From NCBI RefSeq assembly GCF_014905175.1, contig NC_057792.1, forward strand, positions 10,705,101 to 10,769,100: a stretch of 64,000 nt of DNA, given 5' to 3'. Both the position numbers and the translations under genes were made by a program. Origin of the DNA: Aphidius gifuensis (lineage: Eukaryota > Arthropoda > Insecta > Hymenoptera > Braconidae). This document shows positions 9,866-23,300 of the stretch, one piece after another (position 1 is the stretch's first letter; each line of letters opens with the position of its first letter). The notes under the pieces are model-generated. The model was given only the letters and a program-made list of their open reading frames with translations, did no database searches and was not told where the DNA came from.

Positions 9866-12800
9866 TCAATTAAAGAGAGTTATGCGATGTATGAATACGA
9901 TATCATTTGCTTTATCACCAGTTAAAATTTTACATTTTAAAAGATTATTAGACATACTTAATATTTGCAATCTCGTTCCGTTACATAAACTTTCACTTTG
10001 ACTAATATTACGTAAAAGCATGACAATACAGTACAACCTTAATTTCAGTTCATATGGTGGAAAATTTGGTGGATTTAAGGTATTTAAGTATTCTGGTAAA
10101 ATAGAATTATTAAGTTCTCCATTATCACAATTTTCAGTACTATCAATTCCAGTAAAAATTTTTTCTGTATCTTTGTCCAACAATTGCACCACTCTATCAT
10201 TTATGTTATCTACATCAATATGTCTGGCTGATAATACAGCAACTTTCGATAAACTTTCATACTTGCGTTCATCTATCAGTTTTTTGAAAATAACCTCTAC
10301 TATATCATCATTTCTATTTGCTAAACATTCTTGAGGAATTACTAAATTGTCATTATTATCATTTAATGTGCCGTTTCCAACATCTAGTATATTTAGCAGA
10401 CTCTGATTCTTCCGGTAAAGTTCTCATATTTTCTGATAATGAAAAGTTTTTAAAATTTTTCCATAGTTTACTGAATTTAATTGATAAATTAATCATTTCA
10501 CTCCGAGTACCATTTTTCAGTACTGGCAATAATTGCCGAAAATCACCACCCATGAGCATAATTTTCCCACCGAAAGGTAGTTTATTATTCATCATATCAC
10601 GGCAGGTTCGATTAGCTAGTTCCAAACAGTATCTCGGTGCCATTGGTGCTTCATCACAAATTATCACATCAATGTTTCTGAGTTCTTCTGCTGCTTTTGA
10701 TTGCTGTTTAATATTCGAAGTTGAATCAGCATACATTGGAACCGGCATTGTAAATAGATTGTGCATTGTTCTTCCTTCTGGAAGCAATATTGCCGCAATT
10801 CCTGTAAAAGCCATTGTACAACTTTTTTTCCATTGCTTCGTAATAAGTGATATATTGTACTATAGACATATGTTTTTCCTGATCCACCCGGTCCATCAAT
10901 GTAAAAGCATGAATTTAAATCATCTTTTCTACATAATAACGCTTTATCCATTATTTCATCTACTATTAATTTTTGTTTTATATTCAAGGTTTTATATTAA
11001 TTCAAACCTATTTCTGAGTGGTTTTGTGATACAATTTCGTCGTTATTCAAATTCCTTAGAGATTCAAATTCATCTAACGATGGCATTGTTGGAAATTTAC
11101 TGATATTTGATTTTTCTATTTCAAGAAGCTTAATTATTTCATGATATAATTTTGTATATGATTGAGATAAACTATATTTTTTCCTAAAGTTATCTGACAT
11201 CGAATCTTTATGACTTTCCCAAAGTATTCCTGGTTTCACTGGACAACAATGTATTAAAATTCTCACGAATAAGTGTCTCAGCTGTTTAGGCATCATCCAC
11301 ACTTCTCCTTCATCATCTTCAACCAAACCTAATGTTCAATGTTAAGCACGCACTCCGATAAGTATCGTGTATAACTCCATTGATAGTTCTAATATCTTCA
11401 AAACTCGTCGCTCCTTTCACTTTTATTAGCAGCAACCTGAGATGAAATAATTCTAATTGACTTGGGCTAATAGAATACATTCTTCCTATTACATTAAAAT
11501 GTTGTTTACGCGGTTGCCATGTTCCATTTTGACCTGATGATTTTTTGAAAACGTAATGTTCTGGAATTTCAGCATACGTATACAGTCTTGCTATCGGATC
11601 ACGCTGATTTAACGCAAAATAATCCATAAGCATTGTTTGCTGGTTCATTATCATATGTATGGTTTCTTCTACTTCATCATTCATAGTTATTGTTTGCTGA
11701 TTTTGTAAATGTACGGTCAAGCGTGTAATAGAATGACTTTTTTCTTGTAAAGGTCTCCCATAAATTCTATCACATGCTTCAACTGGACTAACATACCGAG
11801 TCTCTATATGATTAATAATTTCATCATGATCAATATTGTTGATCGATAAAATATCTTAATTATATATCTTCGGCAGTGGAATCAGTAATAACCATAGAAG
11901 CTGCATCATGTCCTTTATATATATACTTATATAAGTACTTGATTGCTTTGATACTTGACACTATTTCTACATTGATGTGACAATTAAAAATTAATAATAA
12001 CATTTGGTTATAAGGAACAACATATTGGTTATCAGTACTATTTCCATTTTCACGTTCAAAAGTACCTGTATTTCTACGACGATAAGTTGGGTATCCATTT
12101 TCATCTATTAATGTATCATTCTGGAATTTTTTTGGAAAATTTTTAGAACATTTACCTTTTTCATTTTTACACCAATCACCACATGGCCCATGTATCATAT
12201 TTTTCATCACTATACTATGAATTTTAGGACTCTCTATGTGATCAGGAATTTCTGCTGAAATATATTTATCCACAACATTTTAAGTTGTAATTTTACAGTT
12301 TTGTTTTAGGGTAAATAAAGCATGGACATGTGGCAATCCTCTTTTTTGATATTCCACAACATAAAGATATGCTTGTATTTCCCCAAAAAGTTTCTCTTTC
12401 ACTATTTTATTTATTAATTCATTCTTTTTTATTTCAAAAACACGTGATACTATGTCTGGTCTATCAAAAGCTGTTTGACCCATTAACAAATTTTCTTCAA
12501 TTTCTCGCCAATTCGGATTACATGTCATAGTTATGAATAAATCAGGCTTTCCGAATTTTCTTACGATAGCCATTGCATCTTGATAATGCTGAAGCATGTT
12601 ATGTGGAGATCCTGTGAAAGTGGATGGTAAAATTACCATTTTTCCTACATTTACTTCGGATTCATTTGCAGCAGTTTTTAAATGATCAATTAATCCTTGA
12701 TAACTATCAGCTCAAATTTTTTTTTTATTTAACCTACAAAAATTTATTCGATCTTTTTCAATTTTTACATAATTATCAACCACCCATTGCTGAAACAGTC

Positions 12801-13827
12801 TTCCACTCATTAAAAATATATTATCGTTTCGAGATGCCATTCTGTATTTTATATAAGCAGCACGTGAAACTCTTTTTGATCTCACAACACACGGAATATC
12901 TCTATGCCATCCTCTCGTACCAAAAAGATAAAACAATGGATAAACATTACTAACATACTCAAGTTTTTTCGTTTTTTTATTATGTATCGTCACATATGAC
13001 TCTGGAATATCTCCATTAGCAGTTGTAGTAAAAATCGCTGCAACTTCATTTATTTTTTGCATATTATATCGTCGTGCGTCCATACCGGGTTTATTAGAGA
13101 ATATTAATTGCATTTCTGGTTCTTCATGACCGTCATTAATAGTTTGCTGTAATTCTTCATGCATCATTCGATATGACTTTGCAAACAAATTAATCTCACA
13201 AAGAGTATTACCTATAGTATTAATAATTTCCGTATTCAAAGATGAATCTTTGTTTAATTGTGACCGAACGTTAGTTGCTTCATTCTGATCAATAATAAAA
13301 AGTTGACCAAATGAAGGAATATCATCTCCACTTGGATACAAAGATGTATTAATTTGATAATATATTTGGCCATGAATTTTGAAGCAATAAAGACCTGGTC
13401 GATTATGGAAATTTACTAAGTTCGCATTAAAAGATGCAAAAGCAAAAGCATTATTGTATGATCGTATTCGTTCATGGAAATTTTTTGAAAGTTTATGAGA
13501 ACGATTAAATAAATCTTTTATTAAATGTGGTGGATCAGGCAATGGTTCAAGATTCACTTCACCATGACTACAACAATCATTGAAAGTTTTCTTATTATTT
13601 ACTTCTTCTACTTTGAAATGTTTTGCACTGCAATGTTGACACAAAATATTCATTTTTTCAATATAATGCTCTTGAATATCTTCAACTTGAATATTGAATC
13701 TTTTAGATTCTAATTGCAATTCCAGTTTTTGTCTACGCTCTCTTTGAGTTACAGTATTTCTCATACGTTTTAATCTTTGAAATTCTTTTTCATCTTCCAC
13801 AGAACGTTTAACCCGATTTGCAGGCAT
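9866..13827 (-). pseudogene. Helitron replicase-helicase (Rep/HUH plus PIF1-like), decayed
   Basis: Rolling-circle transposase in pieces. The N-terminal region (13827-12712) has a Cys/His cluster (CQHC near residue 65) and the RPGLYCFKIHGQIYY block typical of Helitron N-termini. The Rep domain (12711-11860) shows FITMTCNPNW, the HUH motif GLPHVHALFTL and the Tyr motif KYLYKYIYKGHD with both tyrosines. A RYVSPVEACDRIYG block follows (about 11770). The PIF1-like helicase has Walker A IDGPGGSGKTYVY (about 10900), Walker B VIICDEAPMAP (about 10650), GGDFRQLLPVL (about 10520) and NGTRLQIL (about 9960). In-frame stops occur at 12712-12714, 12280-12282 and 10997-10999; frame changes lie near 11850, 11320, 10800 and 10250. 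The last helicase motifs after RITL are missing. All motifs up to that point are recognisable, so decay is moderate. Confidence 0.9.
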
Positions 13828-13859
13828 TTTTGAGGTTGATCCTAATAGTTCTTGAATTT

Positions 13860-14690
13860 GTGTGCAATCAATAAGTAAATTTCATATAATTCTTTTCTTT
13901 TCATATAAAAAAAAGACTTCGCCTTACACCCCCTGTATTTGACCCCTTATACTAATTAAGAGAAAATACATTTTTGTCGTACGCCCCCTATGAGCCAGAG
14001 AATGTTATGTGTAAATTGTTTGCACTAAAATTTAATTTTCACCTATGAATATTCAAACTTAAATTTTATATGAGATAACATTATCTGGTTCAAATGGGAA
14101 GGGGGTATGACAAATCGAACAAATTCAACTCTCTATTTCAAATAAAAGAAAATATATTTTTGTCTTATACGCGTTTTGAGCCAAAGAATATTATGTGAAA
14201 TTAATATCAATAAGTAAATTAAATATAATTTTTTTTTTTCATATAAAAAAAAGACTTTGCCTTCCACCTCCTGTACATTTTAAGATTAATATCTATTCAC
14301 ACATTATTTGGCTCAAAGGGGGAGGTAGGTATATAAATTAAACAAATTTAACCCTCTATTCCGAATAAAAAAAAATAAATTTTTGTCTTATACTACCTAT
14401 GAGAAAAAGAATATTATGTAAAATTTACATGCACTAAAATTAAAGTGCGCAATTAATAAGTAAATTAAAATAATTTTTTTTTTTCAATTTAAAAAAAGAC
14501 TGCTTTCTCCCTCTTGTACATTTTAAGATTAACATCTATTCAAATATTATCTGACTCAAAGGGGGAGGTAGGTATGAAAAATCAGTTAAATTTAACCCTA
14601 TCTATTTCAAATAAAAGAAAATACATCTTTGTCTTACACCCCCTTTGAGCCAGAGAATTATATGTGAAAAATCTGACTATACATTCAAAG
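13860..14690. repeat. Three-copy tandem repeat between the two Helitron-side genes
   Basis: Three diverged units start near 13867, 14206 and 14451 with caattaataagtaaatt-like words. Each contains gtcttacaccccctttgag and, inverted, ctcaaagggggaggtaggta, so each unit can form a long-armed hairpin. Unit lengths are about 339, 245 and 230 bp. They may be non-coding parts of the Helitron; no coding sequence is seen. Confidence 0.6.
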
Positions 14691-14804
14691 TAAAAACTTT
14701 ATATGAATAAATTTTTCACTATTATTATTTGTGTAAAATATATACTTATAATATAAAAAAATTATTTTAAAGATGAGTAACACTACTTGCTTTACTTCAA
14801 TGAG

Positions 14805-15185
14805 GTTAGATAACTCTTAATTATATATCCAGATTTTGAGATCACGATTTAATCTATTTTTTTTTTTTTTACTTTTCAATTTTTTACTTTTCAAATCTTA
14901 ACTATATACTTTTACTATTTACTTTCTATCAAATAATATATTATTATATTAACTCACAAATTAATGACACAATTTGTCAATCAAAAAAATATTATAAAAG
15001 TTAAATAACTTTTAATGATAAATCCAGACTTTCGGAGCACAATTTAAAATCTATTTTTTTTTTTACTTTTCAATCTTAGAAAATAGTAATTGACTATATC
15101 CTTTTACTCTTTACTTTTTATCAAGTAATATATTATTATATCAATTCACAAATTAAATCTTGTTGTTGACACAATCAATATAATG
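14805..15185. repeat. Direct repeat of about 190 bp, two copies
   Basis: Copies at about 14805-14998 and 14999-15185 share gttagataact, ccagattttgagatcacgat, the run of T with acttttcaat, and tcaaataatatattattata in the same order. Both are AT-rich and non-coding. They sit just downstream of the RPA-like gene on its strand. Confidence 0.55.
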
Positions 15186-15348
15186 TTTATATTTTTATTA
15201 TTCATTATAAATTAAAAACAAAAAAAGTTTAATATGAAGTACTCAAAAATTAAACACAACATATATTTTCAAGATAATATTTATCTATTGAACAAAACAA
15301 ATTCTATGGAAATTATATAATTTTCAAGTCACGTAATTAAAATTTTAT

Positions 15349-16290
15349 TTAGCATTTTTTTTTTTTTGATAAATTTTTCTTTGCAACATTTATTTTTGAG
15401 GGCTCTCCTTCAACTTTCATTTGCACACCTGGATTGGATGATTCACTAACTTCACACTCATTGATTTCTAGAAATAAATCGTTATTATTATTCTTATTAT
15501 TATTATCATTATTATTATTATTATTATTGATTTTAAGACCATCAATTTCATCAATTTGTCGTTTAGCTTGAATTATTGGATGGTATCCTTTTTTTATTTT
15601 ATCTTTTTCTGATGTAGGATCATTTTCAATAATGTTTATGTCTTCCATTTTTTTTACAATAAAATACAAATTTTTTTTGTCCATTTTTCCATGTATTTCT
15701 AATAAAGTACCAGATTTCAAATTTTCATTTGCGGTATAGTCAGTAATGTTAACAGCTAAGCGATGAAATCCATCTGTCACTTGTCCTTGACCACACTTTA
15801 AATGATTAAATTGTACTTCTCTGAATGGCTGTCTAATATAGCATTCAAATTCTAAACGAAATAATATATATTATAATAGTATTTATTATATATTATTTAT
15901 ATTACCGACGTTCCCATCTTAAACCATGACTTGTGAGAGGTTTATCAAACGATATACTGTCATTGATGAACTAATCTTACAATTATCTGGAGTATGATTA
16001 CCCAAAATCGTTATTTGACTCGTCGTCTGAACATGAAATTCCATAATATGAACAGCTGAATCACGATAGGTAGGATTGGATGTTTTTGCAATTCCACCAA
16101 TTATTTCTATGATGTTGTTTTTTTTTAATTTTCGGTTCCCAACTTCCAGCTATTGTACCCCACATCAGTATTTTTATCCTTGTATTATTATTATTGTTTA
16201 AATCGAACTTAAAAACTTTATTTTGATTCAAATTTACTGATTTTATACCCTCAATTGCATCAACAAAACCGGTTACATTACTAAATTATT
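15349..16290 (-). pseudogene. RPA-like single-strand DNA-binding protein (OB folds), broken
   Basis: Minus-strand translation gives three pieces in order. NVTGFVDAIEG, then TRIKILMWGTIAGSWE (about 16275-16110), matches the beta-strand/Trp pattern of a replication protein A DNA-binding OB fold. After a frame change comes IIEIIGGIAKTSNPTYRDSA (about 16110-15925). After a possible acceptor (tcgtttag, 15855) comes FECYIRQPFREV, VTDGFHRLAVNITDY and GTLLEIHGKMDKKNLYFIV, again OB-fold-like. It ends with an Asn-rich run encoded by AAT repeats and a Lys-rich tail (stop at 15349). It lies upstream of, and on the same strand as, the Helitron replicase. Helitrons are known to carry RPA-like genes in plants, so this is probably the element's accessory gene; that link is inference. 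A captured host RPA1 fragment is the alternative. Confidence 0.55.
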
Positions 16291-16299
16291 AAGAAAGTA

Positions 16300-16566
16300 A
16301 TTAGTTATTTTTTAATTGTTATATGTATATATATATATATATATTATTTTTATAAATGACTGATTGCAATAATAGTGAAATTGTAAATATAGTATTCTGT
16401 TTTGTAAATAAATGATTGTAAAAATTGTAAATAACTTGTAAATATAATTTTTGTCAATTTAATACTTGTAAATAATAAACAGAAATAATAGTTCTAATAC
16501 ATAGTAATGATTAATCAATTTTTTAAAAATAAATATATATATATATATATACATATATCTGTCTAG
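16300..16566. other. AT-rich spacer with AT microsatellites
   Basis: TA-repeat tracts lie near 16325-16345 and 16530-16555, with several ttgtaaata words between. A similar ttgtaaata- and ataaatgattgta-rich AT tract lies on the other side of the satellite unit (24120-24230), so the two flanks may once have been adjacent, but low complexity makes this uncertain. Confidence 0.4.
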
Positions 16567-17344
16567 TGGCTACTTTGGTGACGATTTTGGGAGTCAAGTG
16601 GCTACTTTGGTGACTCTTGGCTAGATTGGTGACCGTCACCAATCTAACATCGTACGATTTGTCTACTTTGGTGACTGTCACGAAAAGAGCCACTCTATCA
16701 GAAATAGTGAGAAACCTTAATAATTGTGTAGTTAATGAACTACAAACATTCAAGATGACTTTTATAGTTTATTTAACCGATAACGATTATAATTAAAGAA
16801 GTTAGAAATATTAAAAATGAATATAAAGACAAAATAATGGTAAAAAAGCTAAAAGATTTAGTAATTTCAATTAAAAGATTTTAAATCACATCGGAACAAT
16901 ATAACGTCATTGAAATCGATCAAAAACATTATCAAGAAGTATTGTATATCGGGAGATACTATGTAGGCAACATATCTATGAATTATTCGCTGTTAACAAG
17001 GTAAGTCACGAAACTGTACACTTCGTGACCAATTGTACTGTTTGGTGACAGTTACGAAACTAGCCAGTATATACCGTCCGGCTAGTTTGGTAACATTTAA
17101 TTACTGATGTGTGTATTAAATGGTAACAATGATTTTCGTGATGAGAGAAACATTATGACAGTCCCGGTAATGACCAAAAAAACGAAGAATGGACGACATT
17201 TGTTGCCTGGTACTCAAGATTTTCTGTCAAATTTAACCAGCTTTATCGGAATACAACTTTTCTAGAAGCTTTCTGTTTTTTAATTATTATCGGTGAGTTT
17301 TTTTTTTCAAATTGTCTAACCGAAATTCGAAAATCCCATGAGTT

Positions 17345-20300
17345 GTATAGATTGGTGACAGTAAAAAAACAGAAATCACGTGAATCGGCTTTGAAACTGC
17401 GAAGATTTGTTCTTGGACACTGGTTTTAAGATTTTTTGACACTAACCCGAGCAATAATTGAAAAAAAAGTCAAAAACTATGAAAAACTGAAGTTTCGGAT
17501 ATTCGTACGTTACTATGAAAAACTTACAACAAAAACTGAGAATGAACGATTGTTGACTAGAACGAGATGTTTTCTTTCATATATCATACGACAGATCCGA
17601 ATATAATTTGCCTGGAAGCATTAAGTTTCTTAGACCGTTAGTTATTAGGGAGTTTCTGTTTCACAGTTTGACTAGACGAAACTTAAAAATCCTGTCAAGT
17701 GGCTAGATTGGTGACAGTGAAAAAATAAGAATCACGTCAATCAGCTTGAAAATTGCTTAGATTTTTTCTAAGTCACAGGTCTCAACATTTCTTGACCCTG
17801 ACCTGCGCAATAATTGAGAAAAAGAATCAGAAACTATGGAAAAATAACGTTTCAGAAATTCGTACGTTACTATGGAAAACATACGACGAAAACAAAGAAT
17901 ACAAGACGATCATTGACGAGAATTAGATATTTTATGTCTAATTCCATACGCCTGATCCGAAAACAACTTGTCTAGAAGCTTTACGTTACGTGGACAGTTA
18001 GTAATCAAGTGGTTTCTGTTTTTTAGTTCGACTGGACGAAACTTAAAAATCCTGTCAAGTGGCTGGATTGGTGACAGTGAAAAAATAGGAATCGCGTCAA
18101 TCAGCTTAAAAACTGCTGAGATTCTTTCCAAGTCACTGGTCTTAACATTTCTTGACCCCGCCCTGAGCAATAATTGAGAAAAAATTCAGAAACTGTGGAA
18201 AATTAACGTTTTGGAAATTCGTACGTTACTATGGACAACATACGACAATAACCAAGGATAAGCGACGTTCATTGACTGGAACTAGACATTATCTGTCATA
18301 TTCCATACCCCGATCCTAATATAACTTTTCTGGGAGCTTTAATTTTCTTATAGACAGTTAGTTATTAGGGAGTTTCTGTTTCACAGTTTGACTGGACGAA
18401 ACTTAAAAATCATGTCAAGTGGCTAGATTGGCGACAGTGGGGGAACAAGAATCACGTCAATCAGCTTAAAAACTGCTTAGATTCTTTCTAAGTCACAGGT
18501 CTCAACATTTCTTGAACCTGACCTGCGCAATAATTGTGAAAAAAAATCAGAAACTATGGAAAAATAACGTTTCGGAAATTCGGACGTTACTATGGAAAAC
18601 ATACGACGAAAACAAAGAATACAAGACGCTCATTGACGAGAATTAGATATTTTATGTCTAATTCCATACGCCTGATCCGAAAACAACTTGTCTAGAAGCT
18701 TTACGTTTCTTGGACAGTTAGTAATCAGGTGGTTTCTGTTTCACAGTTTGACTGGACGAAACTTAAAAATCCAGTCAAGTGGCTGGATTGGTGACAGTGA
18801 AAAAACAAGAATCGCGTCAATCAGCTGAAAAACTGCTGAGATTCTTTCCAAGTCACTGGTCTTAACATTCCTTGACCCCGACCTGAGCAATAATTGAGAA
18901 AAAAAACCAGAAACTATGGAAAATTAACGTTTCGGAAATTCGTACGTTACTATAGAAAACATACGACAATAACAAAGAATAAGCGACGTTCATTGACTGG
19001 AACTAGACATTATCTGTCATATTCCATACCCCGATCCTAATATAACCTTCTGGAGCTTTAATTTTCTTATAGACAGTTAGTTATTAGGGAGTTTCTGTTT
19101 CACAGTTTGACTGGACGAAACTTAAAAATCATGTCAAGTGGCTAGATTGGCGACAGTGGGGGAACAAGAATCACGTCAATCAGCTTAAAAACTGCTTAGA
19201 TTCTTTCTAAGTCACAGGTCTCAACATTTCTTGAACCTGACCTGCGCAATAATTGTGAAAAAAAATCAGAAACTATGGAAAAATAACGTTTCGGAAATTC
19301 GGACGTTACTATGGAAAACATACGACGAAAACAAAGAATACAAGACGCTCATTGACGAGAATTAGATATTTTATGTCTAATTCCATACGCCTGATCCGAA
19401 AACAACTTGTCTAGAAGCTTTACGTTTCTTGGACAGTTAGTAATCAGGTGGTTTCTGTTTCACAGTTTGACTGGACGAAACTTAAAAATCCAGTCAAGTG
19501 GCTGGATTGGTGACAGTGAAAAAACAAGAATCGCGTCAATCAGCTGAAAAACTGCTGAGATTCTTTCCAAGTCACTGGTCTTAACATTCCTTGACCCCGA
19601 CCTGAGCAATAATTGAGAAAAAATTCAGAAACTGTGGAAAATTAACGTTTTGGAAATTCGTACGTTACTATGGACAACATACGACAATAACCAAGGATAA
19701 GCGACGTTCATTGACTGGAACTAGACATTATCTGTCATATTCCATACCCCGATCCTAATATAACTTTTCTGGGAGCTTTAATTTTCTTATAGACAGTTAG
19801 TTATTAGGGAGTTTCTGTTTCACAGTTTGACTGGACGAAACTTAAAAATCATGTCAAGTGGCTAGATTTGACAGTGGGGAACAAGAATCACGTCAATCAG
19901 CTCAAAAACTGCTTAGATTCTTTCTAAGTCACAGGTCTCAACATTTCTTGACCCTGACCTGCGCAATAATTGAGAAAAAAAATCAGAAACTATGGAAAAA
20001 TAACGTTTCGGAAATTCGGACGTTACTATGGAAAACATACGACGAAAACAAAGAATACAAGACGCTCATTGACGAGAATTAGATATTTTATGTCTAATTC
20101 CATACGCCTGATCCGAAAACAACTTGTCTAGAAGCTTTACGTTTCTTGGACAGTTAGTAATCAGGTGGTTTCTGTTTCACAGTTTGACTGGACGAAACTT
20201 AAAAATCCAGTCAAGTGGCTGGATTGGTGACAGTGAAAAAACAAGAATCGCGTCAATCAGCTGAAAAACTGCTGAGATTCTTTCCAAGTCACTGGTCTTA

Positions 20301-23300
20301 ACATTCCTTGACCCCGACCTGAGCAATAATTGAGAAAAAAAACCAGAAACTATGGAAAATTAACGTTTCGGAAATTCGTACGTTACTATAGAAAACATAC
20401 GACAATAACAAAGAATAAGCGACGTTCATTGACTGGAACTAGACATTATCTGTCATATTCCATACCCCGATCCTAATATAACTTTTCTGGGAGCTTTAAT
20501 TTTCTTATAGACAGTTAGTTATTAGGGAGTTTCTGTTTCACAGTTTGACTGGACGAAACTTAAAAATCATGTCAAGTGGCTAGATTGGCGACAGTGGGGG
20601 AACAAGAATCACGTCAATCAGCTTAAAAACTGCTTAGATTCTTTCTAAGTCACAGGTCTCAACATTTCTTGAACCTGACCTGCGCAATAATTGTGAAAAA
20701 AAATCAGAAACTATGGAAAAATAACGTTTCGGAAATTCGGACGTTACTATGGAAAACATACGACGAAAACAAAGAATACAAGACGCTCATTGACGAGAAT
20801 TAGATATTTTATGTCTAATTCCATACGCCTGATCCGAAAACAACTTGTCTAGAAGCTTTACGTTTCTTGGACAGTTAGTAATCAGGTGGTTTCTGTTTCA
20901 CAGTTTGACTGGACGAAACTTAAAAATCCAGTCAAGTGGCTGGATTGGTGACAGTGAAAAAACAAGAATCGCGTCAATCAGCTGAAAAACTGCTGAGATT
21001 CTTTCCAAGTCACTGGTCTTAACATTCCTTGACCCCGACCTGAGCAATAATTGAGAAAAAAAACCAGAAACTATGGAAAATTAACGTTTCGGAAATTCGT
21101 ACGTTACTATAGAAAACATACGACAATAACAAAGAATAAGCGACGTTCATTGACTGGAACTAGACATTATCTGTCATATTCCATACCCCGATCCTAATAT
21201 AACTTTTCTGGGAGCTTTAATTTTCTTATAGACAGTTAGTTATTAGGGAGTTTCTGTTTCACAGTTTGACTGGACGAAACTTAAAAATCATGTCAAGTGG
21301 CTAGATTGGTGACAGTGAAAAAACAAGAATCACGTCAATCAGCTTAAAAACTGCTTAGATTCTTTCTAAGTCACAGGTCTCAACATTTCTTGACCCTGAC
21401 CTGCGCAATAATTGTGAAAAAAAATCAGAAACTATGGAAAAATAACGTTTCGGAAATTCGGACGTTACTATGGAAAACATACGACGAAAACAAAGAATAC
21501 AAGACGATCATTGACTAGAATTAGATATTTTATGTCATATTCCATACGGCTGATCCGAATACAACTTGTCTAGAAGCTTTACGTTACGTGGACAGTTAGT
21601 ATTCAGGTGGTTTCTGTTTTTTAGTTCGACTGGACGAAACTTAAAAATCCAGTCAAGTGGCTGGATTAGTGACAGTGAAAAAACAGGAATCGCGTCAATC
21701 AGCTGAAAAACTGCTGAGATTCTTTCCAAGTCACTGGTCTTAACATTTCTTGACCCCGCCCTGAGCAATAATTGAGAAAAAATTCAGAAACTGTGGAAAA
21801 TTAACGTTTCGGAAATTCGTACGTTACTATGGACAACATACGACAATAACAAAGAATAAGCGACGTTCATTGACTAGAACTAGACATTTTCTGTCATATT
21901 CCATACGCCTGATCCGAATACAACTTGTCTAAAAGCTTTACGTTACGTGGACAGTTAGTAATCAGGTGGTTTCTGTTTTTTAGTTCGACTGGACGAAACT
22001 TAAAAATCCTGTCAAGTGGCTGGATTGGTGACAGTGAAAAAACAGGAATCGCGTCAATCAGCTTAAAAACTGCTGAGATTCTTCCTAAGTCACTGGTCTC
22101 AACATTTTTTGACCCTGACCTGACCAATAATTGAGAAAAAAATTCAGAAACTATGGAAAATTGACGTTTTGGAAATTCGTACGTTACTATGGAAAACATA
22201 CGACGAGAACAAAGAATACAAGACGTTCATTGACTAGAATTATTTATTTTATATCTGATTCCATACGCCTGATCCGAAAACAACTTGTCTAGAAGCTTTA
22301 CGTTTCTTTGACAGTTAGTAATCAGGTGGATTCTGTTTTTTAGTTTGACTGGACGAAACTTAAAAATCCTGTCAAGTGGCTGGATTGGTGACATTGAATA
22401 AACAGGAATCGCGTCAATCAGCTGAAAAACTGCTGACATTCTTTCTAGTTCACTGATCTTGACATTTCTTGACCCTGACCTGAGCAATAATTGAGAAAAA
22501 AAAACGCGATACTATGGAAAATTAACGTTTCGGAAATTCGTACGTTACTTTGAAAAACATACGACGAAAACCAAGAATACAAGACGTTCATTGACTAGAA
22601 TTAGATATTTTATGTCTGATTCTATACGCCTGATCCGAATACAACTTGTCTAAAAGCTTGACGTTACGTGGACAGTTAGTAATCAGGTGGTTTCTGTTTT
22701 TTAGTTCGACTGGACGAAACTTAAAAATCCTGTCAAGTGGCTGGATTGTTGACAGTGAAAAAACAGGAATCGCGTCAATCAGCTGAAAAACTGCTGAGAT
22801 TCTTTCCAATTCACTGATTTTAACATTTCTTGACCCTTACCCGAGCAATAATTGAGAAAATAAACGTGAAACTATGGGAAATTAACGTTTCGGAAATCCG
22901 TACGTTACTATGGAAAACATACGACGAAAAGAAAAATTACACGACGTTCGTTGACTAGAACTAGATGTTTTCTATCATAATTCATACGACAGATCCGTAT
23001 ATAACTTTCTTGGAAGCATTAAGTTTTTGAGACCGTTAGTTATTAGGAAGCTTCTGTTTTACAGATTGACTTGACGAAACTTAAAAATCCTGTCAAGTGG
23101 CTAGATTGGTGACAGTGAAAAAACAGGAACCACGTCAATCAGCTTAAAAGCTGCTTAGATTCTTTCTAAGTCACTGGTCTTAACATTTCTTGACCGTGAC
23201 TCGCGCAATAATTGAGAAAAAAAATCAGAAACTATGGAAAAATAACGTTTCAGAATTTCGTACGTTACTATAAAAAACTTACGACAAAAACGAAGACTAC

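Noticed and set aside
10318..11103. 261-codon plus-strand open frame
   Set aside because: It is antisense to the Helitron helicase, whose motifs on the other strand are unmistakable.
17910..22809. Several similar open frames of 70-100 codons on both strands
   Set aside because: They recur with the 360-bp satellite monomer in fixed positions and are by-products of the repeat.
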